Source of the DNA: Novosphingobium naphthalenivorans NBRC 102051
GTDB taxonomy: Bacteria > Pseudomonadota > Alphaproteobacteria > Sphingomonadales > Sphingomonadaceae
Assembly: GCF_001590985.1 (NCBI RefSeq)
Contig: NZ_BCTX01000034.1
Coordinates: forward strand, 1-52,137
Reading direction: 5' to 3'
DNA: 52,137 nucleotides
Shown: positions 1-9,787 of the stretch, in pieces
How the letters are laid out: each line of letters opens with the position of its first letter
Numbering within the stretch: position 1 is the stretch's first letter
Position numbers and translations under genes: made by a program
The notes under the pieces: model-generated
The model's database searches: none
The model's input: the letters and a program-made list of their open reading frames with translations, nothing else
Told to the model about the DNA's origin: nothing

Positions 1-6
1 TTGGCC

Positions 7-414
7 CTAGTCGTCCTGATCGAGGTCGCGCTTCACCCGGGGATCGTTGAGCAGCGCATCGATGCGGCTCGCCTCGTCGAACGTCTCATCCGCGCGGAAG
101 CGGATCTTCGCCGCATACTTGAGCTTGAGGCGCTGGGCCACTTCGCGCTGGAAGAAGGCGGTGTTGGTGCGCAGCGCCTTGAGCACCTCTTCCTCATCGA
201 CGCCGAGCAGCGGCTTCACATAGACCGTTGCCTGTCTGAGGTCGGGCGTCATGCGCACTTCGGTAACAGAGACCGAATGCGCGGAGAGCGTGTCGTCATG
301 GACCTCCTGCCGCGTGAGGAGTTCGCTGATCACGTGCCGCACCTGCTCGCCCACCTTGAGCAGGCGGACGGAGTGCTGTTCCGGGGTAAATTGCTGGCGT
401 GCCATCGTCTGCAT
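7..414 (-). CDS. rbfA: ribosome-binding factor A
   Basis: RbfA binds the free 30S subunit and helps mature the 5' end of 16S rRNA, acting late in small-subunit assembly in the cytoplasm. The 135-residue product has the normal length and the single KH-like fold pattern of the family: an N-terminal helix ending in [13 protein letters not shown], the strand [16 protein letters not shown] and the C-terminal [17 protein letters not shown] block with the characteristic F-x-x-D-E-T/S. Two in-frame ATGs lie 9 bases apart (414 and 405) and neither has a clear Shine-Dalgarno, so the start is uncertain by three codons. The gene is co-directional with infB, but 1.6 kb and several genes lie between them, unlike the tight infB-rbfA order of many bacteria. 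Confidence 0.96.
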   Translation of the reverse strand: MQTMARQQFTPEQHSVRLLKVGEQVRHVISELLTRQEVHDDTLSAHSVSVTEVRMTPDLRQATVYVKPLLGVDEEEVLKALRTNTAFFQREVAQRLKLKYAAKIRFRADETFDEASRIDALLNDPRVKRDLDQDD

Positions 415-523
415 CCATGTGGGGGACCGATGACAATTTGCAACAATTGATTACGCCACCAAAGCCCCTCTCAAGCGTTATGAGTGCGAAACCTGCTTAC
501 AACCCTCCACAAGGAGCCGATTG

Positions 524-928
524 ATGAAGACCTTTACCGCCACTCTCCTCGCCGCCGCGCTGATCGTGCCCGGCCTGGCAGCGCCCGCGATGGCGCAGCA
601 GCCGAAGCCCCAGCAGCAGCACGAGCAGCAGAAACAGCAGTCGCAGACGCAAAAGTCTCAGGCGCAGAAGTCTCAGGCCCAGAAGCCGCAGGGCCAGAAG
701 AAGACTGCCACCAAGACGGTCCAGAAGCAGAGCTACAAGACCTTCCGCAAGGGCGACAAGTTCAACCGGAACTACGCGAAGAACTATCAGGTCGTCGATT
801 ACCGCAAGTACAAGAAGCTTCCCGCGCCGAAGCGGGGCTATCGCTATGTCCGCGCGGGCAACGACGTGCTGCTGATCGGCACGAGCTCGTTCAAGGTCTA
901 CGCGGTTTACAGCGGCCTGATCCGCTAA
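524..928 (+). CDS. RcnB-like periplasmic protein
   Basis: A secreted protein of 134 residues. Residues 1-25 form a signal peptide (hydrophobic TATLLAAALIVPGLAAPAMA, AMA cleavage site). A glutamine- and lysine-rich linker with repeated QKSQAQ units covers about 26-65, and the C-terminal 60 residues match the RcnB/YohN family pattern: FRKGDKF, then Y-x-V-V-D-Y-R-x-Y, PAPKRGYRYVRAGNDVLLI and a final hydrophobic strand. E. coli RcnB influences nickel/cobalt export; the role here is unknown because no rcnA neighbour is present. The ATG at 524 is chosen over the in-frame TTG at 521 because AAGGAG (511-516) sits 7 bases before it. It is transcribed divergently from rbfA and ends at a good terminator. 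Confidence 0.85.
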   Translation: MKTFTATLLAAALIVPGLAAPAMAQQPKPQQQHEQQKQQSQTQKSQAQKSQAQKPQGQKKTATKTVQKQSYKTFRKGDKFNRNYAKNYQVVDYRKYKKLPAPKRGYRYVRAGNDVLLIGTSSFKVYAVYSGLIR

Positions 929-951
929 CCCGCCGCAACCGGCACTGGCGA

Positions 952-987
952 AGGGCGGCGTGCATGGCGGAGCGCGCTGCCCTTTTT
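952..987 (+). terminator. Rho-independent terminator after the RcnB-like gene
   Basis: AGGGCGGCG (952-960) pairs with CGCTGCCCT (975-983), allowing one G-U pair, and is followed directly by five T residues (983-987). It lies 24 bases after the RcnB-like stop codon and just before the convergent DUF1697 stop, so it probably ends the plus-strand transcript. Confidence 0.7.
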
Positions 988-1001
988 CATGCCTGCACCT
1001 T

Positions 1002-1535
1002 TCACATCTTCGTCAGGATGCGCGCCAGCGAACGGACATTGCGCGCCGTCCCGCGGCACCCCAGGCGCCGCTCGATGAAGGACGCGGTCAGCTTGCTGTC
1101 GCCCACGCCGTTCACGTAATCGATGTAGAGGCAGCGCGCGCCCAGGGCGATCCGCTCCGCACCGCGCCCCGCATGATCGCTCACCAGCCTGTCGAACTGG
1201 TCCTGCGTGGGCTGCCCGCCCAGGAAATGCGTGTGGACGAACTTGTCCTCGCTGCCACCGGTGAAAGGATTGTCCTCCACCGCCGCGCGGACTTCCTCCC
1301 TGGTACGCACGGCCACGAAGCTGTCGATGTCGAAACGGTCCAGCATCATGTGTCCGAAGAGCTCTTCCAGCCCGTCGGTCGGCCGCTCGTCGAAATCGAA
1401 CAGGACATTGCCGCTGGCGACGACCGTCTCGACGTTCGTGAACTCCTCGCGCTCGAAAGCATAGCGCAGGTCCGCCATGGTCAGCCGGTTGCCGCCGACA
1501 TTGATCGAACCGAACAGGGCGAGATAGCGGGTCAT
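1002..1535 (-). CDS. DUF1697 family protein
   Basis: The 177-residue product has the hallmarks of DUF1697: start MTRYLALFGSINVGG, then the stretch L-R-Y-A-F-E-x-E-E-F-T-N-V-E-T and VVASGNVLF, a central TREEVRAAVEDNPF and a C-terminal block ending ERRLGCRGTARNVRS, the usual position of the family signature T-x-R-N. Length is typical. The molecular function of the family is not established; it is a common stand-alone cytoplasmic protein in proteobacteria. The gene stands alone, convergent with the RcnB-like gene. Opposite-strand and other-frame reading frames over the same interval look like shadows. Confidence 0.85.
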   Translation of the reverse strand: MTRYLALFGSINVGGNRLTMADLRYAFEREEFTNVETVVASGNVLFDFDERPTDGLEELFGHMMLDRFDIDSFVAVRTREEVRAAVEDNPFTGGSEDKFVHTHFLGGQPTQDQFDRLVSDHAGRGAERIALGARCLYIDYVNGVGDSKLTASFIERRLGCRGTARNVRSLARILTKM

Positions 1536-1605
1536 CTTGAAAAGTTCCGTAGTTTGGTGTAGCTAAGCAGTCATCACTGTAGTGGAATATCCATTTCACT
1601 TGTCC

Positions 1606-1633
1606 GAGCCCGGGCGTTCCAGCGCCCGGGCTC
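1606..1633 (-). terminator. perfect 11-bp stem-loop
   Basis: GAGCCCGGGCG (1606-1616) and its exact complement (1623-1633) enclose a 6-base loop. It lies downstream of the 33-residue ORF on the minus strand and upstream of the DUF1697 gene. There is no clear U tract on either side, so it may be a terminator, a processing site or part of a small RNA. Confidence 0.5.
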
Positions 1634-1643
1634 GATACATATC

Positions 1644-1671
1644 GGAGGCCGATGTTCCAGCACCGGCCTCC
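1644..1671 (-). terminator. second stem-loop after the 33-residue ORF
   Basis: GGAGGCCG (1644-1651) pairs exactly with CGGCCTCC (1664-1671) around a 12-base loop. It begins 8 bases past the stop codon of the small minus-strand ORF and is followed by the 11-bp stem at 1606-1633, giving two tandem hairpins at the 3' end of that transcript. Confidence 0.5.
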
Positions 1672-1678
1672 TTACTGG

Positions 1679-1780
1679 TTACTTGCGGCCAAGCTCCACG
1701 AGCTTGATCATCAAGGTCACGAGACCGACCAGTACGGTCGATACGCCGATAACCAGTATCACTGCAGTGTTAGCGTCCAT
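1679..1780 (-). CDS. 33-residue hydrophobic membrane peptide
   Basis: A very short ORF: residues 1-6 are polar, about 7-24 form one transmembrane helix (VILVIGVSTVLVGLVTLM), and the tail I-K-L-V-E-L-G-R-K is basic. An AGGTGA Shine-Dalgarno sits 5 to 7 bases before the ATG at 1780. The layout, a single helix with a short charged tail followed by tandem hairpins, resembles type I toxins and other stress-linked membrane peptides, but no family can be named from sequence alone. It could equally be a subunit-like membrane microprotein. It lies alone between DUF1697 and the 59-residue ORF. Confidence 0.5.
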   Translation of the reverse strand: MDANTAVILVIGVSTVLVGLVTLMIKLVELGRK

Positions 1781-1876
1781 CCACAATCACCTGCCTTTCC
1801 GCCGCAAGTTGCGACTGGAAAGGCATAAGTGATGAGGATGGGGGCGCCTGGTTAAATTTCCGGCAAATCGTATCTA

Positions 1877-2056
1877 TCAACCGGGGGCAAGCACACGCCA
1901 CATACCGGCGCTGCCCAGCACAACGACCGCAGCCACAGGCAAACATCCGGCCAAGCAGCCAGCATCCATGCCGTTCCAAACGGCCTTACGCCATTTCGAA
2001 GGCTTCCGAGCCGGACGCACGGCAGGCTTTCGCTTGCGGGTCCGGCTCTTCGGCAT
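1877..2056 (-). CDS. 59-residue basic protein with one membrane segment
   Basis: Starts with an ATG 2 bases after the infB stop codon, so it would be translated from the infB message. Residues 1-25 are strongly basic (MPKSRTRKRKPAVRPARKPS), followed by a tryptophan-flanked turn and a hydrophobic segment at about 32-55 containing two cysteines. A longer reading frame exists upstream but lies inside infB. The Shine-Dalgarno (GGGTAAG) is weak. The function is unknown; it is either a small inner-membrane protein with a cytoplasmic basic tail or a non-coding extension of the operon. Confidence 0.4.
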   Translation of the reverse strand: MPKSRTRKRKPAVRPARKPSKWRKAVWNGMDAGCLAGCLPVAAVVVLGSAGMWRVLAPG

Positions 2057-2058
2057 TC

Positions 2059-4731
2059 TTACCCGACAGTACGCTCGCGATGCGTGACCTCGAAGACTTC
2101 GAGGTGGTCGCCCGGCTTGATGTCGTTGGTGTCGGCCAGCACCACACCGCATTCCAGACCGGCGCGGACTTCGTCCACGTCGTCCTTGAAGCGGCGCAGC
2201 GACGCGATGGTCGTGGCCGAAACGATGACGTCGTTGCGGGTGAGACGCGCGTGGATGCCCTTCTTGATGTAGCCTTCGAGCACCAGCAGACCGGCGGCCT
2301 TGTCCTTCTTGCCGGCCGGGAAGACCTGCTTGACCTCGGCGCGGCCGACCACGGTTTCCACGCGCTCGGGGCCCCAGATGCCGGCCATCTGCTTGGCGAC
2401 TTCCTCGGTGAGCTCGTAGATGACGTCGTAGTACATCATCGGCGTCTTCGACTTTTCGATCTGCTCGCGCGCCTTGGCGTTCGGGCGGACGTTGAAGCCG
2501 ATGATCGGCGCGCCAGATGCACTGGCAAGCGTCACGTCGGTCTCGGTGATAGCGCCCACGCCCGAGTGCAGGATGCGCACCTTGATCTCGTCGTTCGAAA
2601 GGTTGTGGAGCGCCGCGTTGATCGCTTCGACCGAGCCCTGCACGTCGCCCTTGATGACGACCGGGTACTCGATAACGTTCTGCTTGGCGGCCAGCGCCGA
2701 GAACATCGTGTCCAGGCTGGCCGGCGCCATCGCGGTGCGCTTGGCCGTCGCCTGTTCCTGACGCCAGGCCGAAACCTCGCGGGCACGCTGCTCGCTCTCG
2801 ACCACGGTCAGCACGTCACCGGCCATCGGCACGCCGCCAAGGCCGAGCACTTCGACCGGGGTCGACGGACCGGCTTCCTTGACCTGGCGGCCCTTGTCGT
2901 CGTTCATCGCGCGGACGCGGCCGCTTTCGGTGCCGACCACGAAGATGTCGCCGCGGCGCAGAGTGCCGCGATTGACCAGCACGGTCGCGACCGGGCCCTT
3001 GCCCTTGTCGAGCTTGGCTTCGATCACGGTGCCTTCGGCGGCGCGATCGGGGTTGGCCTTCAGCTCCATCACTTCGGCCTGGAGCAGGATCTTCTCGATC
3101 AGCTCGTCCAGACCCTTGCCGGTCTTGGCCGAGACTTCCACGTCCTGCACGTCGCCCGACATTTCCTCGACGATGATCTCGTGCTCCAGCAGGCGTTCGC
3201 GCACCTTCTGCGGGTTCGCGTCTTCCTTGTCGCACTTGTTGATCGCCACGATCATCGGCACGCCGGCGGCCTTGGTGTGATTGATGGCCTCGATCGTCTG
3301 CGGCATGATGCCGTCATCGGCCGCGACCACCAGGATCACGATGTCGGTGACATTGGCACCGCGCATACGCATCTGAGTGAAGGCCGCGTGGCCCGGGGTG
3401 TCGAGCACGGTGATCTGCTCGCCGCCCTTGGTCTTGATCTGGTAGGCGCCGATATGCTGGGTGATGCCGCCGGCCTCGCCGCGCACCACATCGGTGCCGC
3501 GCAGCGCGTCGAGCAGGCTGGTCTTGCCGTGGTCGACGTGACCCATGATCGCCACCACCGGCGGACGCGGCTTCAGCGATTCCTCGGTATCGACGTCCAC
3601 CGAGGTATCGATGTCGACATCGCTTTCAGAGACGCGCTGCAGGTTGTGGCCGAATTCGGTGACGAGCAGTTCGGCCGTATCCTGGTCGATCGTCTGGTTG
3701 ACAGTGACCATCATGCCCATGTTGAAGAGGGCCTTCACCAGATCGGCGCCCTTCTCGGCCATGCGGTTGGCGAGTTCCTGCACGGTGATCGCTTCGGGCA
3801 CGACCACGTCGCGCACCTGCTTCTCACGCTGCTGATGCTGGCCGCCAAAGTGCGCACGGCGCTCCTTCTCGCGGGCGCGCTTGAGCGCGGCGAGCGAACG
3901 GGCGCGTGCGCCCTCGTCGTCGTTGAGCGCGCGGTTGACCGTGAGCTTGCCGGCCTGACGGCGATCGCCCTTGCCGCCACGCTCCCCGCCGCGAGCCGCC
4001 GGAGCGCCCTTCTTGGCGGCATCGGGCTTCTTGGCGGCAGCGCCAGCAGCACCACCGGCCGTCTCGGGCTTGCGGGCAGGGGTTTCGGGGCGCTGGACCG
4101 GCGTGAAGCGGCGCGGCGCGGGAACCGGTGCGGCCTTGGCCGCCGGTTCAGCCGGCTTGGCCACTTCCGCAGCCTTGGCAACAGGCGCCTCGGCAGCCGC
4201 CGGAGCGGGCGCTTCCTCGGCAGCCTCAGCCGGAGCCTCTTCCGGCACCTTCGCGGCTTCTTCCGCCGCCTTGGCAGCCGCAGCGGCGGCTTCTTCCTCA
4301 GCGCGGCGGTTCTCTTCGGCGCGGCGCTTTTCTTCTTCCTGCTCCTTCAGCCGCTCTTCCTCTTCGCGGCGGCGCGCTTCCTCGGCCACGCGCAGGCGGT
4401 CTTCCTCGGCCTCGCGCTGGAGGCGGGCGACGCGTTCCTGCGGCGTTTCGCCGGCGGGCGCGGAAGGCCGCTTGGGCGGCGCCGGGCGCGGCGCGGGCTG
4501 CTTGGGCGCGGGGGCGGCCTGAGGCGCGGGCGCAGCGGCAGGCGCTTCGGCCTTGGTCTCGACGGCGCCTTCCGAACCGGGCTTGCCGATCAGCTTGCGG
4601 CGCTTCACCTCGACCACCACCTTGTTGGTGCGGCCGTGGCTGAAGGTCTGCTTGACCTCACCCGCTTCCACCGAGCGCTTAAGCCCAAGCGGCTTGCGGC
4701 CCAGGGTCGGTTTGTTGTCGGTCTCGCTCAT
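2059..4731 (-). CDS. infB: translation initiation factor IF-2
   Basis: The GTPase that brings initiator fMet-tRNA to the 30S subunit and drives subunit joining. The 890-residue product has a conserved short N-terminal motif ([18 protein letters not shown]), a long low-complexity Ala/Glu/Arg/Pro linker (about 60-280), the IF2 N2 region with [20 protein letters not shown], then the G domain: GHVDHGKTS near 394, DTPGHAAF near 440, NKCD near 497 and [11 protein letters not shown], followed by the beta-barrel and C1/C2 domains that bind fMet-tRNA. An ATG nine codons further upstream exists, but MSETDN is the family start. It is the last clear member of the rimP-nusA-ylxR-infB operon. Confidence 0.97.
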   Translation of the reverse strand: MSETDNKPTLGRKPLGLKRSVEAGEVKQTFSHGRTNKVVVEVKRRKLIGKPGSEGAVETKAEAPAAAPAPQAAPAPKQPAPRPAPPKRPSAPAGETPQERVARLQREAEEDRLRVAEEARRREEEERLKEQEEEKRRAEENRRAEEEAAAAAAKAAEEAAKVPEEAPAEAAEEAPAPAAAEAPVAKAAEVAKPAEPAAKAAPVPAPRRFTPVQRPETPARKPETAGGAAGAAAKKPDAAKKGAPAARGGERGGKGDRRQAGKLTVNRALNDDEGARARSLAALKRAREKERRAHFGGQHQQREKQVRDVVVPEAITVQELANRMAEKGADLVKALFNMGMMVTVNQTIDQDTAELLVTEFGHNLQRVSESDVDIDTSVDVDTEESLKPRPPVVAIMGHVDHGKTSLLDALRGTDVVRGEAGGITQHIGAYQIKTKGGEQITVLDTPGHAAFTQMRMRGANVTDIVILVVAADDGIMPQTIEAINHTKAAGVPMIVAINKCDKEDANPQKVRERLLEHEIIVEEMSGDVQDVEVSAKTGKGLDELIEKILLQAEVMELKANPDRAAEGTVIEAKLDKGKGPVATVLVNRGTLRRGDIFVVGTESGRVRAMNDDKGRQVKEAGPSTPVEVLGLGGVPMAGDVLTVVESEQRAREVSAWRQEQATAKRTAMAPASLDTMFSALAAKQNVIEYPVVIKGDVQGSVEAINAALHNLSNDEIKVRILHSGVGAITETDVTLASASGAPIIGFNVRPNAKAREQIEKSKTPMMYYDVIYELTEEVAKQMAGIWGPERVETVVGRAEVKQVFPAGKKDKAAGLLVLEGYIKKGIHARLTRNDVIVSATTIASLRRFKDDVDEVRAGLECGVVLADTNDIKPGDHLEVFEVTHRERTVG

Positions 4732-4754
4732 ATCTCTCGTCGTGCCCTTCAATC

Positions 4755-5454
4755 TCAATTCGTCGTGACGGACGCGGCGTGAGCCTGCCCGTTATCATCT
4801 ACCATACCGGCCGCGCTTTCATCGGCCTGCCCCCGGAAATGCAGGAGACGCTGCAGCAGCGAGGCGACTCGGTCTGCCGCGCCGCGGTCGGTCAGCGCCA
4901 GGTGAACGACGTTGTCGCGGCCCAATGCCACAGACAGCGTGTCCCGGTCCAGTGGCAAGCGCGTGCCTTTCAGACCGCTTCCTTCCGCCTCGCGCCCGAC
5001 CCGCCAGGCCTGATCGAGCTTGCGCGAGCCGTCCTCGCTCGCATCGGCGGCATGGCCCAGCCACGTGACCCGGCCCTCGCGCGCGTTCTGCGCGATCCGG
5101 TCCGAGCCCATGAGCAGCTTGCCCGATTTGAGTTCGAGGCCCAGCCGGTCGGTCAGCGCGCGCACCAGCGCCTGTTCGATCCGTTCGGCCAGATCATCGG
5201 GAATGGAAAGCGGCGCGCCCTTGAAGGCACGCGCCAGTGCTCCCTTTAGTTTGCCCTTCGCCAGCGCTTTTTCAAGGTCCGCGCGGGAAACGCCAATCCA
5301 CGCGCCGCGCCCGGGGGCACGCGCGTGGACGTCCGGGAGGACCAGCCCGTCCGGCGAAATCGCCAGACGCACGAAGTCATCCCGCGCAGCTTTCCCGCCG
5401 GAGAGGATGCAAGTCCTCTCCGCCTTGGCGCTATCGATGTCGGAGCTTACGCGC

Positions 5455-5474
<20 letters not shown>
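4755..5474 (-). CDS. ylxR: YlxR-type (DUF448) RNA-binding protein fused to an L7Ae-like domain
   Basis: 239 residues. Residues 18-95 are the YlxR/DUF448 domain with the signature R-T-C-I-L-S-G, VRLAISPDG and APGRGAWIGVSR. The C-terminal half (about 100-210) resembles a ribosomal L7Ae/YlxQ-like fold, with the motif SGKLLMGSDRIAQNAREGRV. In Firmicutes YlxR and YlxQ are separate genes of the nusA operon; in alphaproteobacteria the two are commonly joined as here. The ATG has GAGGAGG 6 bases upstream, located inside the 3' end of nusA, and the two genes overlap by 20 bases, indicating translational coupling. Confidence 0.92.
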
Positions 5475-7074
<1,600 letters not shown>

Positions 7075-7076
7075 TG

Positions 7077-7637
7077 TCAGTCTTCCTGTTCTTCGAGAAT
7101 CTCGTCGGCTCCACTGGTGTCCAGCGGGCGGGTTGCGGCAATCAGCTTGTCGGTCAGGACCAGCCGAGCGGATTGGATATTGTCCAGCGGAAAGCTGACG
7201 CGGCCGGACTTGCGGTCGTCCAGAGTGACCACATCGCCCTCGATGCCCACCAGATCGCCATGGAGCGCCTTGCGGTTGCCTTCCACCGGCGTGATCAGGT
7301 TCACTTTCGCCTCATGCCCGGCCCAATTCGCATAGTCCTTGGGACGGGTGAGCGGACGGTCGATGCCGGGCGAGCTGACTTCGAGGCGATAGGCCTCGTC
7401 GATCAGCACTTCACCGGCTTCCTCCAGCGCGTCCATGCGGTCGGAAATGCGGTGCGACAGCGTGACGCAGTCATCGAGCACGAGCTGCCCGGTCTTCGGA
7501 TTCTCCGCCATGATCTGCAGCGCGATCTCGTCGTCGCCCACTTCGCTCTTGCCGAAGATTCGCACGCGCACGAGATCGAAGCCGAGGGCCTTTACCTCAG
7601 GTTCGATGACTTGCGTAAGGCGGGCGATATCGGCCAA
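7077..7637 (-). CDS. rimP: ribosome maturation factor RimP
   Basis: RimP is needed for 30S subunit assembly before RbfA acts. The core is typical: ARLTQVIEPEVKALGFDLV, IALQIMAEN, CVTLSHRISDRMD, YRLEVSSPGIDRPL (the family signature) and the C-terminal SH3-like VVTLDDRKSGRVSFPLDNIQSARLV. The reading frame stays open 70 codons upstream, but that part has no family similarity. I chose the TTG at 7637, which gives 186 residues and begins LADIARLT as in relatives, with GGAG about 10 bases upstream; a GTG further up is possible. First gene of the nusA-infB operon. Confidence 0.88.
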   Translation of the reverse strand: MADIARLTQVIEPEVKALGFDLVRVRIFGKSEVGDDEIALQIMAENPKTGQLVLDDCVTLSHRISDRMDALEEAGEVLIDEAYRLEVSSPGIDRPLTRPKDYANWAGHEAKVNLITPVEGNRKALHGDLVGIEGDVVTLDDRKSGRVSFPLDNIQSARLVLTDKLIAATRPLDTSGADEILEEQED

Positions 7638-7892
7638 AGCGCGGGCTCTCCAGTCAGTTTCAATGCAATCAAGCGGTACCACATTCGTGCAACGCGGTTT
7701 CGCGCCGGCCCCTTCCGGCGCCAGCCCGAACCTTGTTTCACCAATGTCGGGATGGGGCGCAAATAGGCCCTTCGCTACAAAAAGGCAAGCCCGCAGCAGG
7801 CCGGACACAAAGAAACCTGCGTGCACCGGGACAATGCCCCGGCGCACGACAGGCCGCCACTCCCCCGTGGCATTCCTGCGATCACCCGCCGG

Positions 7893-8432
7893 TCAGGTCA
7901 TCAAACCCGCCTTGCGCATCGACACGACCAGAGGGCCGCCGATGACGAGATGATCGTAGAATTCAAGATCCATCGCATGGGCCACAGCGGCCAGACGCCG
8001 CGTTTCCCGGATGTCCTGCGCACTGGGCCGGGGATTGCCCGAGGGATGGTTGTGCACCAGCACCAGGCCGCTCGCGCGCAGCCGGAAGGCATGTTCGAAC
8101 AGACTGCGGTATCGCGCGGCAATCGAGGCCGGATGCCCTTCGCCCTGCACCCGGTAGCCGCACAGGCGGCCGCCTGCGTCAAACAGCAGTTCCAGCACGA
8201 TCTCCTGCCGCAGCACGCCCATGTGCCGGGCCAGAATGTCCAGAAGCGGTGCCGAGAGCGGCTTTACCGGCCGGCGCCCCGCGACCAGTTCTGCCAGGAA
8301 AGGTCGCAGCCATGGCGGCGCAGCCGTTGCAGGTGCAGCACTGTCCCGATGAAAATCGCGATCGCCACGCCAAACGTCGGCGCCCCGCGCATCACCGCAT
8401 AGACCATCGGATGAATTCCGATGTCCGCCCAC
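7893..8432 (-). CDS. RadC-like JAB-domain protein
   Basis: The C-terminal 120 residues are the RadC/JAB1-MPN fold: VLELLFDAGGRL, a central helix FEHAFRLRASG and the complete zinc metallo-motif LVLVHNHPSGNPRPSAQD (His-x-His, Ser, Asp), followed by LEFYDHLVIGG. RadC proteins lack a proven enzymatic role despite their name; the motif residues for a JAMM metalloprotease are all present. The usual N-terminal helix-hairpin-helix part is missing. The start is unresolved: the frame is open to 8489, the GTG at 8432 is used here, and either choice overlaps the upstream membrane protein gene by about 170 to 225 bases. The first in-frame ATG past that overlap (8222) would cut into the conserved domain. 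Confidence 0.75.
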   Translation of the reverse strand: MGGHRNSSDGLCGDARGADVWRGDRDFHRDSAAPATAAPPWLRPFLAELVAGRRPVKPLSAPLLDILARHMGVLRQEIVLELLFDAGGRLCGYRVQGEGHPASIAARYRSLFEHAFRLRASGLVLVHNHPSGNPRPSAQDIRETRRLAAVAHAMDLEFYDHLVIGGPLVVSMRKAGLMT

Positions 8433-8731
8433 CGCGCGAAATGCGCGCTGAGACTCAGGACTTGCAACGACGTTGCCCATAAGGGCCAAAACCTCCGCGC
8501 CTCAAGGGCGAGATAACCGAACCCTGCGAACCCGATGAGATCGGTAATCAGGGAATCGGGATCAACCCGAACGAAGTGGCTGGGAAAGAAATGCATCACC
8601 AGCGCCTGGACCGCGGCCATCAGGACAAAAACGAGAGCGCCCGCTCTTTCAGGCGCCCCCCCTTTCCACAGGGCCAATCCGATCGACAGAATCAGAATCA
8701 GGAAATACGCGACCCTCTGCGTCAGATCCAA
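8264..8731 (-). CDS. integral membrane protein, four predicted helices
   Basis: 155 residues with hydrophobic segments at roughly 8-26, 30-50, 62-80 and 120-145, no recognised domain. It begins with a TTG at 8731 and has only a weak purine-rich sequence upstream, so the start is uncertain. Its 3' end overlaps the RadC-like reading frame in another frame, which makes the two start choices interdependent. Conserved-looking HFFPSHF and AHFARWADIG stretches lie between the helices. Function unknown; small membrane proteins of this kind are common and often uncharacterised in sphingomonads. Confidence 0.65.
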   Translation of the reverse strand: MDLTQRVAYFLILILSIGLALWKGGAPERAGALVFVLMAAVQALVMHFFPSHFVRVDPDSLITDLIGFAGFGYLALEARRFWPLWATSLQVLSLSAHFARWADIGIHPMVYAVMRGAPTFGVAIAIFIGTVLHLQRLRRHGCDLSWQNWSRGAGR

Positions 8732-8750
8732 CTTCGCCCACTCCGCTCCA

Positions 8751-9080
8751 TCAGGCGGCGCCGACCTGCCGTTCCCCGCTCAGGTCCTCGTCCAACACTG
8801 CGTTTTCCGGGCACTGGTAGGCGATGTCCATGGATTCGGCCAGTTTCGAAAGATCATTGTGCGCCCGAACCAGTTCCGAACGGGCCTCGACAAGGCTTTT
8901 CTGCATCGCTGCGAAGCGGGCCAGCGGCCGCTGCCCGTGAACCGCCGCATCCAGCGCAGCCACGCGGGCACGCGCCACTTCGGCGAACAACTCACTGGCC
9001 TTGGCGAGCAGCTCATCCATGTCATTTTCGACCGACTTGATGCTGCGCGCGATCCGCATACCGGCAATTTCAGGGGTCAT
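8751..9080 (-). CDS. 109-residue alpha-helical protein of unknown function
   Basis: Almost entirely helical, with long heptad-like stretches (IKSVENDMDELLAKASELFA and AMQKSLVEARSELVRAHNDL) and an acidic C-terminal tail. No signal peptide or membrane segment. The ATG at 9080 is preferred over an in-frame GTG 15 bases upstream because GGAGG lies 8 bases before it. It precedes the membrane protein on the same strand by 19 bases and follows the LuxR-type regulator, so the three may form one transcript. The function cannot be inferred. Confidence 0.75.
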   Translation of the reverse strand: MTPEIAGMRIARSIKSVENDMDELLAKASELFAEVARARVAALDAAVHGQRPLARFAAMQKSLVEARSELVRAHNDLSKLAESMDIAYQCPENAVLDEDLSGERQVGAA

Positions 9081-9141
9081 GATCTTCGCCTCCACAGGCG
9101 CCGGAGCGCCATTCCCAGGTCGAAGGCCTGCCCGCCCGGTC

Positions 9142-9657
9142 CTAGATCAGCCGCCCCAGAACATCCGCTATCGTCAGCGACGATACCAGAGTGAGAGCCA
9201 TGACCAGCGCGAGGACGAAAACCGCAGCAACGCGGCCTGCCCGCCCGAACCGTGCATCGAGAGCCTCCAGGCCCGCCGGTCTGGCATCCGCCCCTTCGAA
9301 CCACTCCTGATGCCTGTGCAGGGCCGAGGCATCGGAGAGAACGAAGAAGGGATCGACCGGCAAGTCCCGGTCCCCTTCTTCCGCATCCTCTCCAAGAGGG
9401 TCGACACGGGAAAAACCACATGTGGTTTTGCCACACTGCTCCAGCAGCTCGGTATAGCGCCGCGCGGTGTCCTTGCGGTTGGTCGTGCCCCACTTGTCGC
9501 GCACGGCATTGATCCGCTGGTCCACCGTGTTCGGCGCGATCGACAGTTCGCGCGCGATTTCCTTGGTGGTGCGATGCATGATCAGCAGATCGAGGACCTC
9601 GACCTGTTTGGGCGTCAGACTTTCCAGCTGTTCCAGCGGTTGGACGTCTTCGGACAC
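9142..9657 (-). CDS. membrane-anchored LuxR-type regulator (N-terminal HTH)
   Basis: 171 residues in an unusual order. The LuxR/GerE helix-turn-helix comes first (residues about 12-70: LTPKQVEVLDLL, TTKEIARELSIAPNTVDQRI), then an acidic linker, then a single hydrophobic helix near the C-terminus (about 145-165, VAAVFVLALVMALTLVSSL). There is no receiver or autoinducer domain. The protein is probably a DNA-binding domain tethered to the inner membrane. It starts with GTG and has a poor ribosome site. It follows pspF on the same strand, 130 bases away. A perfect 18-bp palindrome lies inside its coding sequence. Confidence 0.82.
   Translation of the reverse strand: MSEDVQPLEQLESLTPKQVEVLDLLIMHRTTKEIARELSIAPNTVDQRINAVRDKWGTTNRKDTARRYTELLEQCGKTTCGFSRVDPLGEDAEEGDRDLPVDPFFVLSDASALHRHQEWFEGADARPAGLEALDARFGRAGRVAAVFVLALVMALTLVSSLTIADVLGRLI
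9412..9429. repeat. perfect 18-bp palindrome inside the luxR-type gene
   Basis: AAAACCACATGTGGTTTT is identical on both strands. It falls in the linker of the membrane-anchored regulator, where it encodes K-T-T-C-G-F. Its AT-rich flanks stand out against the GC-rich context. It could be a protein-binding site or an RNA hairpin. Confidence 0.6.
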
Positions 9658-9787
9658 GGCAAAAAACTCATTTTGTTATCGCTTGGATACAACATCCGTG
9701 CGGCAAAACCAATCGATCTCGCGGATATCCGGACAGCGCACAGAAAACCGCCATTCGCAGGCCCGCATGGCCCGAGCCCCGCTGGCC

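Noticed and set aside
2080..4782. 900-codon open frame antisense to infB
   Set aside because: It is a GC-driven shadow: its sequence mirrors the codon pattern of infB, has His/Arg/Gly-rich composition and no domain.
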